A stretch of DNA of 64,000 nucleotides from assembly GCF_037325665.1 (NCBI RefSeq), contig NC_090251.1, positions 23,028,398-23,092,397 of the forward strand. Direction: 5' to 3'. The notes beneath the pieces are model-generated. The model ran no database searches, was not told where the DNA came from, and worked only from the letters and a program-made list of their open reading frames with translations. This document shows, piece by piece, positions 22,867 to 33,175 of this stretch. How positions within the stretch are numbered: position 1 is the first letter of the stretch; every line of letters begins with the position of its first letter. This DNA is from Littorina saxatilis (taxonomy: Eukaryota > Mollusca > Gastropoda > Littorinimorpha > Littorinidae). The position numbers and the translations under genes were made by a program.

Positions 22867-23928
22867 AACTGAGCAAAAATATTATTGCACCCATTTTTGT
22901 ACCCCAACTAAAATTTTGGAGCACTGCAGGTTTGTACTCAGATGTTATGCTCTCTTTCGGAACATGTTTTTAAAACTCTCACAGGTTTGTGAATTTACAT
23001 CCCAAAAATGCATGACTTCGCACGCATACAGACAAATGGTTGGTAGAAGAACTGCCAAAGTTTCATTTGAGTATAACGGTTAACCACTGACGGACATTTG
23101 CTAGCCATGTAAACACATGAGAAAAAATGGAACGTCGGTTACCGCTTCGTGCCTATCAAAACAGCTGCGGTCACAGTTGACTGGACATCGCTGTCGCACC
23201 GCAATCCTCCAAAAACATTGATTGTGTTTACAGGACTAGCAAACGTAAACTAGTGACTGTGCTTCAATTAAACTTTGGCAGTATTTGTAACACTTATTTG
23301 TCTGTATGCCTGCAAAGTCATGAATTTTTTGGATGTATGACTTTAAACTTATGACACGTTTTAAAACATTTTCCGGAAGATTGCATATCATCTCAACAAA
23401 TATATGTAACGATGCGACGTACGTCTCGTATGTTGACATCAGATCCTGAAAATTTTGAACCAATCCATTTCGATAATACTGAAATACAGCGCTTTTTGTC
23501 ATGGTACCGCTCAAAATGGACGCAAAAATCTCTTGTTTTCTACTACTCATGCGCTCCACACCTGCATCAGTAGAAATGACATTACACAAGAGATACGCAA
23601 GAAAGCAAAACAACACAATCTGTTCTGGATAGATAATGGATTTGGCTATTTCTTCGTATGTAAACGTTGCCAAATTAAGCCTATTCTGAATTGTCGATTT
23701 GTTTTTATTGGTACCTGACGTTTTTGTCACGTCGATTTTGGGGGTACCCTTACTTCGGCGGTGGTCACGTGATACCTTTAACAGAAATCTTTGATCCGAA
23801 AAGTGTGCCAGATAGCCAAGTAAAAGGCCTTTAATGGCATATAAAGTTTAAATGAAATGACACGGGAATGAATATTTTAGTTGGGGTAGTCGGTACGAAA
23901 ATGGGTGCAATAATTGTTTTGCTCAGTT
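22867..23928. mobile_element. TA-flanked mariner-type element with long terminal repeats
   Basis: The ends AACTGAGCAAAA and TTTTGCTCAGTT are inverted repeats. Similarity extends about 50 bp inward (CCCATTTT...GTACC... on both sides), with TA at 22865-22866 and 23929-23930. At 1062 bp it is too short for, and lacks, a recognisable DDE transposase, so it is non-autonomous. It lies just upstream of exon 1 of gene B. Confidence 0.75.
23236..23730 (-). CDS. Unrecognised 164-codon open frame inside a mariner-type element
   Basis: The longest frame in the 1062-bp element at 22867-23928. The product would have one hydrophobic segment (IVLFCFLAYLLCNVIS) near residue 40-55 and an otherwise polar, helical-looking remainder. 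No DDE motif or helix-turn-helix is seen and I do not recognise the family. It could be decayed transposase, captured host sequence or chance; no splice or promoter evidence supports expression. Confidence 0.2.
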   Translation of the reverse strand: MTKTSGTNKNKSTIQNRLNLATFTYEEIAKSIIYPEQIVLFCFLAYLLCNVISTDAGVERMSSRKQEIFASILSGTMTKSAVFQYYRNGLVQNFQDLMSTYETYVASLHIFVEMICNLPENVLKRVISLKSYIQKIHDFAGIQTNKCYKYCQSLIEAQSLVYVC

Positions 23929-24037
23929 TAGTTCTGAAGGTTCGACAGCACTTTTGTCAAACCATCGTGTGATGTGAAAGTGTTCTTTGTGTTGTTTTCC
24001 AATTTGAGCGGAGGTGTGCCATACAGTAAGACTAAGA

Positions 24038-24134
24038 ATGTTGAATCAAATTCTCTGTCTGATTGCTGCCCTCTTTCTATCAGAAGGTAGGACTAAATGT
24101 ATGCCTGTGCGTACATTTATTTTCTCACATACAC

Positions 24135-24165
<31 letters not shown>

Positions 24166-27100
24166 TGTAAGTGGTGTGTGTGTGTGCGTACGTATGTGTG
24201 TACGTAAGTGTGTGTGCGTGAGTGAGCGCGCGCCCGTGTGTGTGTGTGTGTGTGTGTGTTGTGTGTCTGTCTGTCTGTGTCTTTGTGTGTCTGAGAGTAT
24301 ACATGTGTATGTGCATCGGTGTCTGTCCGTCTGTCTGTCTTTTTGTCTGTCTGTGTCTATGCGTGTCTGTGTCTGCATATTCGTCCGATACAAAAATAAC
24401 TCAGTCACAACGAATTGCGGCTGTATAGTAAGGTACCCAGCCGATTAACGTTTTACAATCGCACCTTAATCTCGCAAAAGTGCAAATCAGCATAGAGAAT
24501 GTTAAACCAGATGCGAATAAGGATGAAGCTACGCGCGGTGTACAAGTTAGGAACATCTGGTACACTCTGCAGATATGAATTCAGTGTAACCTTGGATACT
24601 GCAACACATACTTTGCTATATCTGTTAAGATGACACCCTTGGGACCAGTCACAGTGTCTCTATATTGCAGGTGACTTCTGGTGCCAGGTGTTCTTTGATC
24701 AAGTGTAGAGACCAAAGGACAACAGGCTCGGTATGCATGAGAAAGTGCTCAAGTTGGTGTGACCCAAGCGCTGATTCGGATTTGATGAAACGAACATTAG
24801 TTTGCGATTTCAACCAATCCGTCTCAGATCGGCGTGGGTCACACCTAGTTGGTCACTCTCTCGTTACACCGGCTCCGGTGTTCTTTATTTGGAGGTGTGG
24901 TCTCATCGGAGGGGGGTCACTTTGCATGTTACACCGCACAACACCATTCATACTTATCCTATCTGCTCTACAGCCGCTGATGTGTATGTGGACAAGGGCT
25001 ACCCCTATCGCCAAGGACCACTCAAGGTGCAGCAGATTCCGGTGACAAAAACCGGAAACGGAAGTCCTCTGGACTCCATCATCATCCATCCCGTCGACCC
25101 AGGAACCTATGCCATCTTCTTTTTCGTGCCTGGTCTCAACGGCGTCATACTGTCGTCGTTCTATACTGATTATCTGACCGGTGTCGCTCAGCATGGGTAG
25201 GTCACCTTTCTTTTATCCTTCGTTAGGTCTACCCAGTATCCCACTGGAGTTGCACAGTGAGCCAGTGTGGACATGTGATATTTGTTCACTTTGGTCATTT
25301 ATGCAGAAACTTTTACTGGTGTTGCACTGCATGGTTTGTAAACATTTCTCTCGTCATTTTAAATATTACTTAAAATATCTAACTGGTGATACTCAGTATG
25401 GGCAGGTATACTGTTACTTAGAGTGTCTGAGTGGTGTCGCTCAAAATGGGTAGGCTTCGTTTATTTTCGTCCTTCCATGAAAAGTAGCTCACTGGTGTTG
25501 CTATTAGTACAGAGTATCTGTCTTTGCCTGGTGTTGCTCGGCATGAGTATGATACATTAATTATATCTCCTTTCTATGTACAGAATATCAGACTGATGTC
25601 GCTCAGAGCACATTGCCACATCCTAGAAAGTCTTACTGACATTGCTTAAATATTCCCTGCGATTTAAACAGAATGCATACTTCATAGCCTGCACCTTCTA
25701 CTCCGAAACGCTGACAATTTTAAGCCATGACACTTACCCGCGAATGATGACCAGCACGGTTGGCCTAGTGGTAAGGCGTCCGCCCCGTGATCGGGAGGTC
25801 GTGGGTTCGAACCCCGGCCGGGTCATACCTAAGACTTTAAAATTGGCAATCTAGTGGCTGCTCCGCCTGGCGTCTGGCATTATGGGGTTAGTACTAGGAC
25901 TGGTTGGTCCGGTGTCAGAATAATGTGACTGGGTGAGACATGAAGCCTGTGCTGCGACTTCTGTCTTGTGTGTGGCGCACGTTATATGTCCAAGCAGCAC
26001 CGCCCTGATATGGCCCTTCGTGGTCGGCTGGGCGTTAAGCAAACAAACAAACAAACAAATCCGCGAATGAGTTTATTTCTGCATTTTCAGGTTCATCACC
26101 ATTTCTACTGACCTACTAATTAACGATGAGTATGGAGCACAAACGAAGGACGAAGGCTTTCACTTCGGCGATCTCTACATGAACCAGATCAGATGGGTAA
26201 GTTTAGACAATATGAATATGAGTTACACCTCCGTTCAGCCTTTGTATCGCTGAGGTATCACGTCGAGACAGGGCGGATGAATATGGAGAATACGACTATC
26301 TTGTCCACGTGTTTCATTATATCTCTACATCAGTATCTGTCATAGAAGGCTTCAAGTCCAAAACTCTTACTCTATACCATTTTACCATGCCATCTATAGC
26401 TCAATTTCTAATCAGTTTGAAGCCTTCTATTATGGATTGGATGATTAGTACGATAAACAATAACAACAAACTAATCCATAATAGAAGGCTTCAAGCCTAA
26501 TATTAATTGGAAAATGTCGACACTAAGCTTTGGCACTAATTTTTCAGTTAATAAGACTTCGTGAAGTCTTTGCGAAGTCAACTTTGGACTAAATTAAGGA
26601 CAGCCTTTAGTTTTAAAACTCTGTATGTTGTAAAATGTCTTGTACTCATGTTGCCAATCTACGTATAGCTGCAGAAAAACCTGGCCATTGTGCTGAATGC
26701 AAACTCAGCCAGTGGGGTGGTGGGCACGTGGGACCTTCTGGGACTGGGAAGCCACTCTGCTGGAGCCGACGCCACCCTCTACATTGCTGCCAAGTACCCA
26801 TCTCTTCCTAAGGTACAATACATTGCTGCCAAGTACCCATCTCCTCCTAAGGTAGAATACATTGCTGCCAAGTACCCATCTCTTCCTAAGGTACAATACA
26901 TTGCTGCCAAGTACCCATCTCTTCCTAAGGTACAAAACATTGCTGCCAAGTACCCATCTCTTCCTAAGGTACAATACATTGCTGCCAAGTACCCATCTCC
27001 TCCTAAGGTAGAATACATTGCTGCCAAGTACCCATCTCTTCCTAAGGTACAATACATTGCTGCCAAGTACCCATCTCTTCCTAAGGTACAATACATTGCT

Positions 27101-29460
27101 GCCAAGTACCCATCTCCTCCTAAGGTACAATACATTGCTGCCAAGTGCCCATCTCTTCCTAAGGTACAATACATTGCTGCCTTGTACCCATCTCTTCCTA
27201 AGGTACAATACATTGCTGCCAAGTGCCCATCTCTTCCTAAGGTACAATACATTGCTGCCAAGTACCCATCTCTTCCTAAGGTACAATACATTGCTGCCAA
27301 GTGCCCATCTCTTCCTAAGGGACAATACATTGCTGCCAAGTACCCATCTCTTCCTAAGGTACAATACATTGCTGCCAATTAAGTACCCATCTCTTCCTAA
27401 GGTACAATACATTGCTGCCAAGTGCCCATCTCTTCCTAAGGTACAATACATTGCTGCCAAGTACCCATCTCTTCCTAAGTTACAATACATTGCTGCCAAG
27501 TGCCCATCTCTTCCAAAGGTACAATACAATTGCTGCCAAGTACCCATCTCTTCCTAAGTTACAATACATTGCTGCCAAGTACCCATCTCTTCCTAAGTTA
27601 CAATACATTGCTGCCAAGTACCCATCTCTTCCTAAGGTACAATACATTGCTGCCAATTAAGTACCCATCTCTTCCTAAGGTACAATACATTGCTGCCAAG
27701 TGCCCATCTCTTCCTAAGGTACAATAAATTGCTGCCAAGTGCCTATCTCTTCCTAAGGTACAATACATTGCTGCCAAGTACCCATCTCTTCCTATTAATA
27801 CTCGTTGCTTTTTCAAATATTGAAAAGCTCGTTTTCGGGCGCAGTTCAATATCTAACCTTCGCCCGTCCGGGTTATCGACTACACACGGAAGTCATCGTG
27901 GGGCCGTCCGGGTTATTGACTACACACGGAAGTCATCGTGGGGTCGTGCGGACTCATGCTTATCATTTCCTTCTTTGAAAAACATGGGTCCGCACGGCCC
28001 CACGATGTTTGTAGTCTAAATATGACCTTTGTTTTTTTTTAATTACTTCTCGCTGAAATTTTAGGATATAAGAGCTTTTTAGGTGCCTGAGGCATTCTTA
28101 AAAGCTCATTAAAAAAAATCCAACTAGTTCAAAAGATATTTGCAATTAAACACCCTTCTGGGTCCACACGGACGCACGACCACCGGCGAAGGTTAAAAAA
28201 GCAACTCGTGTAAATCTGGTACGACACAGCAAGCCATGTAGTATTCTCTACACTGACACGTGAAGGAAGGCATATTGACGACTTCTCTCACAATGTGCGT
28301 ACAGGCTCTAGCGCTGATGGGTCCTTACACCACCAGCTTCCGGACGGCGGTCAACTTCTCTATGCCCATCCTGCTGGTGCAGACCGAGTACGCCACTCAC
28401 CACAAAGGCCTCATGCCGCCATGTATGACCGACAAGTTTGGCTACAAACACATCTGGGACCTCTGGCCTCGACCTCCCAGGGTCAGAATGGAGGTCAAGG
28501 TGAGTAGAGCATTAATTACTCAAAGGAGGGATCATCATATATTTATAGTCAAACTGTTTTGAGATCAAATCTAAGGCGTACAATGATTAAAAAAAATACA
28601 AGTATTCACTCTCTGAGACAAAATTACCGAATAACTTGATTCGGTAAGATGGAATCCACCTCTGTAAACTGTACAACCTTTCTGCGTTTTCAGTGAAAGT
28701 AGTCTGGAAGAAAGAAATCCGTTTCCCACCACAAAACCGATCTCTGCACACCTTTGCCAAGCTGGCTGAACCAGTGCTTTTTTCACCTTTTTTTCTTCTA
28801 TATCTTTTTTTTACAGTGATAAACTCGTTTTCTGTACCGTTGACAGGAAGTCATTAGAGTCACGTTTAATTCTTAAATGTTTTGTATTCGTCCTCAGGGG
28901 TTCGGACACTGCGGCATCTGCAACCAGGCCCTTTGGCAGAGTAAGTAGGCCTATTACTTCAGGCATTACATTCATGGAAGAGAGAGGAGGGGTTGAGGGG
29001 TGGTTGGGGTGGAGGGGAGGGGAAATCATGTTTCATACGTCGATAGTGCCTCGATTGGGCTGGCGTAGTATAATGTGGGAGAGACGTAAACATGTATGAC
29101 TCAGTATGGTTCTACCCACACATGATATCTCACAAAGAATCACTTTGGAAGGAGTTTGACCAATCTTTTCCAAAGTTGGGATTTTGTAGGCTGACTGTAC
29201 ACAAAAAGTCAGAGGTGAAAGGAGACAGGGAGGGGGTGAAAGTTGGCCATGTCAAGACCTTATTATTATTATTATTCCTATGCATTTTCTTGTTCTTTCT
29301 TAGTATTCATCACGTTCAAACACTAAGTCTTTCGAACAAAGGACGTGTATACATTTATAATGCACTGTAACTTTGAAAATATCTTACTAAGACGATTACT
29401 GGAATTTAGACTCAAGAAGTTTATTTTGCTTTTTGTTTCGACGTGCCCGCACACGTCTGT

Positions 29461-29498
<38 letters not shown>

Positions 29499-29719
29499 GG
29501 TTTGATCTTCATTTGTTCCCTTTATCAGGTTGCTACAAGTACCAGGTGTGCGTGACGACACAAAACGTGACCAGCCTACCTGCCTACCACACCTTCACCC
29601 AGGGGCTGACTGCTGCTTTCTTTTCCACTTACCTGGCTGGCTATGACGCAAACCTCAAATACGTTATCAACCAGACCTTAGTTACAGAGCCCCTGCTGGA
29701 GTTGATTGCTGACGTGTAG
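24038..29719 (+). CDS. Secreted chlorophyllase-like alpha/beta hydrolase, gene B
   Basis: Seven exons: 24038-24086, 24974-25196, 26091-26196, 26669-26812, 28305-28499, 28898-28940 and 29529-29719, giving 316 residues, close to plant chlorophyllases (about 320). Exon 1 encodes a signal peptide (MLNQILCLIAALFLSEA). Key parts are strand YAIFFFVPGLNG, the nucleophile elbow G153-S-H-S156-A-G158, strand PILLVQTE (Glu202 a possible acid), HHKGLMPP, and RPPRVRMEVKGFGHCG with probable catalytic His243. The closing helix LTAAFFSTYLAGYDANLKY matches the plant enzyme's last helix. All exons after the first equal those of gene A in length, so the pair arose by tandem duplication. Exon 4 ends in a 39-bp repeat that copies its own splice donor. 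Chlorophyll or another phytyl/fatty ester as substrate is inferred from family and a likely grazing host. Confidence 0.86.
24128..24360. repeat. (GT)n/(TCTG)n microsatellite in intron 1 of gene B
   Basis: Interrupted GT and CTGT repeats starting about 40 bp after the exon 1 donor. The frames through it are artefacts. Confidence 0.9.
25748..26060 (+). mobile_element. tRNA-derived SINE (copy S3) in intron 2 of gene B
   Basis: The 10-bp direct repeat CCGCGAATGA flanks it (25738-25747 and 26061-26070). The head is tRNA-like with box A TGGCCTAGTGG and box B GGTTCGAACCC. The body ends GGGCGTTAAGC followed by an AAAC repeat tail. The perfect target duplication indicates a fairly young, LINE-mobilised insertion. 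Exon 3 begins 20 bp after the right target repeat. Confidence 0.9.
26419..26492. repeat. 74-bp hairpin in intron 3 of gene B
   Basis: Arms GAAGCCTTCTATTATGGATT and AATCCATAATAGAAGGCTTC are perfect 20-bp inverted repeats. A related GAAGGCTTCA stretch lies in the same intron of gene A (about 15040), so the sequence may predate the duplication. Confidence 0.75.
26813..27793 (+). repeat. 39-bp minisatellite seeded by the exon 4 splice donor of gene B
   Basis: About 25 copies of GTACAATACATTGCTGCC plus AAGTACCCATCTCTTCCTAA. The unit is the last 33 or so bases of exon 4 plus the first bases of intron 4. Because 39 is a multiple of 3, the first 14 copies read in the gene's frame as VQYIAAKYPSLPK without a stop. 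Two copies have a 4-bp TTAA insertion that creates a stop, and one has a 1-bp insertion. Of 25 unit junctions, 21 keep AAG|GT and four do not (GG or TT). Confidence 0.95.
27794..28250. mobile_element. Foldback repeat related to family T (copy T2)
   Basis: The right end ACAGCAAGCCATGTAGTATT matches T1. The interior has a 40-bp direct duplication containing GACTACACACGGAAGTCATC (27866 and 27906) and, further on, its partial inverse GCACGGCCCCACGATG. The left end is not clear where it meets the minisatellite. It lies in intron 4 of gene B. Confidence 0.5.
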
Positions 29720-29792
29720 TTGCATGAAAACTGGTTTTAACTTGGGTAGATTTATACTTTAATGCACATTTATTCAGACTCAGTGATAATGA

Positions 29793-29798
29793 AATAAA
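29793..29798 (+). terminator. Polyadenylation signal of gene B
   Basis: AATAAA 74 bp after the TAG stop of gene B, in AT-rich sequence. Confidence 0.6.
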
Positions 29799-29895
29799 CA
29801 TGTTATCTCAACAATGAAATAACATATTTTCTCAACTTTGATTTTGCTTTTAATCTTTTCCTTTCTTTTTCTTTCTCCTTTATGCCCATGTTAGT

Positions 29896-30242
29896 TTGTT
29901 TGTTTGTTCGTTCATGGGCTGAAACTCCCACGGCTTTTACGTGTATGACCGTTTTTACCCCGCCATTTAGGCAGCCATACGCCGCTTTCGGAGGAAGCAT
30001 GCTGGGTATTTTCGTGTTTCTATAACCCACCGAACTCTGACATGGATTACAGGATCTTTTTCGTGCGCACTTGGTCTTGTGCTTGCGTGTACACACGGGG
30101 GTGTTCGGACACCGAGGAGACTCTGCACACAAAGTTGACTCTGAGAAATAAATCTCTCGCCGAACGTGGGGACGAACTCACGCTGACAGCGGCCAACTGG
30201 ATACAAATCCAGCGCGCTACCGACTGAGCTGCATCCCAGCCC
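29896..30242 (-). mobile_element. tRNA-derived SINE (copy S4)
   Basis: Flanked by the 12-bp direct repeat GCCCATGTTAGT (29884-29895 and 30243-30254). On the minus strand the tRNA-like head reads GCTCAGTCGGTAGCGCGCTG and the B-box region is degenerate. The body is shared with S1 and S2, with an AAAC tail. It sits about 180 bp after the gene B stop, downstream of its polyadenylation signal. Confidence 0.9.
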
Positions 30243-30625
30243 GCCCATGTTAGTGTTTGTGTGCCAAAGAGGAAGCAGAAGAAAAAGAAAAGGTAAAATA
30301 ATCATAAGTAAGAATTCGCAGCCTTTAGATCGGGGGTGACTAAAACATCAGATGTCAGCATTATTTTGAAAATTTCCATTTAAGACTTTCAAAACTCTAA
30401 ACATACAATCTTGCAGACAGCGTCCAAAAGATCTGCATCTAGGTTTGGTCGCATGACAGTCTGTATATCAATCAGTTAGTTCCCCTGGTTATGATGCTGC
30501 ATTTGAAGTGTAATCATCGGTAACAAACTGCGACGAATCAAAATTTGACAAATGTATTTTGGTCTATGCACGGACTAATCCAAAAACAAAGAGACTGCCA
30601 ACGTTCCAAAATTCAGAATTAAAAA

Positions 30626-30693
30626 AACAAGAAAGGTAAGTTGTTGGAACGCTTGTTATTGACAATACATTCCAACAACTTACCTTTCTTGTT
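30626..30693. repeat. Hairpin X with 24-bp arms
   Basis: AACAAGAAAGGTAAGTTGTT followed by GGAA, then a short loop and the exact inverse. It immediately precedes R3. The same arm, with the same preceding sequence GACTGCCAACGTTCC, flanks R7 at 56507-57460. Confidence 0.8.
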
Positions 30694-30696
30694 TTT

Positions 30697-30758
30697 ACAT
30701 TTAGTCAAGTTTTGACTAAATGTTTTAACATAGAGGGGGAATCGAGACGAGGGTCGTG

Positions 30759-30801
<43 letters not shown>

Positions 30802-31566
30802 TGTCTGTCTGTGCGTGTGTGTGTGTAGAGCGATTCAGACCAAACTACTGGACCGATCTTTATGAAATTTGACATGAGAGTTCCTGGGAATGATATCCCC
30901 GGACGTTTTTTTCTTTTTTTCGATAAATACTTTTGATGACGTCATATCCGGCTTTTTGTAAAAGTTGAGGCGGCACTGTCACACCCTCATTTTTCAATCA
31001 AATTGATTGAAATTTTGGCCAAGCAATTTTCGACGAAGGCCGGACTTCGGTATTGCATTTCAGCTTGGTGGCTTAAAAATTAATTAATGACTTTGGTCAT
31101 TAAAAATCTGAAAATTTTAATAATTTTTTTTATATAAAACGATCCAAATTTACGTTCATCTTATTCTACATCATTTTCTGATTCCAAAAACATATAAATA
31201 TGTTATATTTGGATTAAAAACAAGCTCTGAAAATTAAAAATATAAAAATTATGATCAAAATTAAATTTCCGAAATCGATTTAAAAACAATTTCATTTTAT
31301 TCCTTGTCGGTTCCTGATTCCAAAAACATTAGATATGATATGTTTGGATTAAAAACACGCTCAGAAAGTTAAAACGAAGAGAGGTACAGAAAAGCGTGCT
31401 ATGCAGCACAGCGAAACCACTACTGCGCTGAACAGGCTCGTCAGTTTCACTCCGTTATGCACAAGCGGCGGACTACGGTCATTGTGAAAAAAATGCAGTG
31501 CGTTCAGTTTCATTCTGTGAGTTCCACAGCTTGACTAAATGTAGTAATTTCGCCTTACGCGACTTG
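30697..31566 (+). mobile_element. R-family element, copy R3
   Basis: About 870 bp, from ACATTTAGTCAAG to CGCCTTACGCGACTTG, with a GT microsatellite at about 30766-30826. It forms a large inverted pair with R4, separated by only 64 bp. Confidence 0.92.
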
Positions 31567-31630
31567 GTTGATTGTATGCACGGGCAGTAATTGCTTCCAC
31601 TACATATATATTGCATGAAATGAATAAAAA

Positions 31631-32490
31631 CAAGTCGCGTAAGGCGAAAATACAACATTTAGTCAAGTAGCTGTCGAACTCACAGAATGAAACTGAAGGC
31701 AACGCAACGCAGCAAGACCGTATACTCGTAGCATCGTCACTCCACCGCCCGTGGCAAAGGCAGTGCCAGTGGAATTGACAAGAAGAGCGGGGTATTCGTT
31801 GCGCTGAGAAGGATAGCACGCTTTTCTGTACCTCTCTTCGTTTTAACTTTCTGAGCGTGTTTTTAATCCAAACATATCATATCTATATGTTTTTGGAATC
31901 AGGAACCGACAAGGAATAAGATGAAAGTGTTTTTAAATTGATTTCGAAAAAACAATTTGATAATAATTTTTATATATTTAATTTTCAGAGCTTGTTGTTA
32001 ATCCAAATATAACATATTTATATGTTTTTGGAATCAGCAAATGATGGAGAATAAGATGGACGTAAATTTGGATCGTTTTATAAAAAAAATATTTTTTTTA
32101 CAATTTTCAGATTTTTAATGACCAAAGTCATTAATTAATTTTTAAGCCACCAAGCTGAAATGCAATACCGAAGTCCGGGCTTCGTCGAAGATTACTTGAC
32201 CAAAATTTCAACCAATTTGGTTGAAAAATGAGGGCGTGACAGTGCCGCCTCAACTTTCACGAAAAGCCGGATATGACGTCATCAAAGACATTTATCAAAA
32301 AAATGAAAAAAACGTCTGGGGATATCATACCCAGGAACTCGCATGTCAAATTTCATAAAGATCGGTCCAGTAGTTTAGTCTGAATCGCTCTACACACACA
32401 CACACGCACACACACACACACATACACCACGACCCTCGTCTCGATTCCCCCCTCTATGTTAAAACATTTAGTCAAAACTTGACTAAATGT
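31631..32490 (-). mobile_element. R-family element, copy R4
   Basis: Opposite orientation to R3: starts CAAGTCGCGTAAGGCG and ends in the hairpin with arms ACATTTAGTC/GACTAAATGT. Non-coding. Confidence 0.92.
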
Positions 32491-32675
32491 AAAAAGTAAG
32501 GAACTTACTATATAAATTGAACTAAATCTTTGTGTGCACTACTACAAACAGCTCGAGAATGTAGGGCATGCACATCTTGTTTCAAGAAAAGCATGCACTC
32601 CGCGGAAACATGCGACGAGTTAACCCATCCTCTACCGCCTGTTTTTCAGACACACGTAGACATTTGGTTTGAACG

Positions 32676-32679
<4 letters not shown>

Positions 32680-32746
<67 letters not shown>
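32680..32746. repeat. (AC)n microsatellite
   Basis: Pure AC run of about 67 bp between R4 and the 3' end of gene C. No gene is supported from 32491 to 33175. Confidence 0.95.
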
Positions 32747-32750
<4 letters not shown>

Positions 32751-33175
32751 ACTTAGGCCATGTACAGGAGAGTTCACTTGCACGTATACATTTACGCACA
32801 TTCTAAGGATTTATTCAAATTTGTCCCAAGTGTATATATATATCATAATTATATATATGAATTTCTGACTATTGACTATTGACAGTGCTATCAAAAGAGG
32901 TCCGTATGAATAGATCTGATGAAAGGTTTCCAAACACAGCCATCAGTGAATACACACAGAGACGTCAAGACAAAAAGAGCTCAATGCAGATGACTGCCCA
33001 AGGCAACAGAGTTCGAATGTCTACAGTATCATCATTTTCCGATCACAAATTAGCCTGCGGTCACCTACAATCCACCCAGATTTAACATAAAATAAAATAA
33101 ATCAAAAGCTGATACCTGAAATTGTACAACTTCAGCACCACGCCTGCATTTCATCCAGCTTTGGCCAAGCTGCAC

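Noticed and set aside
18772-24448. Cys-Val-rich frames across GT runs
   Set aside because: Dinucleotide repeat artefacts, except that the start of one (24038-24086) is the real signal-peptide exon of gene B.
25748-25830. Functional tRNA gene
   Set aside because: A and B boxes are present but it is the head of a SINE with body, AAAC tail and target duplication. The same applies to the heads at 13030-13113, 30165-30242, 42365-42441 and 63745-63817.
26705-27547. 280-codon minus-strand frame with LRKRWVLGSNVLY repeats
   Set aside because: It is the antisense of the 39-bp minisatellite. Any frame of a 39-bp repeat without a stop stays open, so its length is not evidence of a gene.
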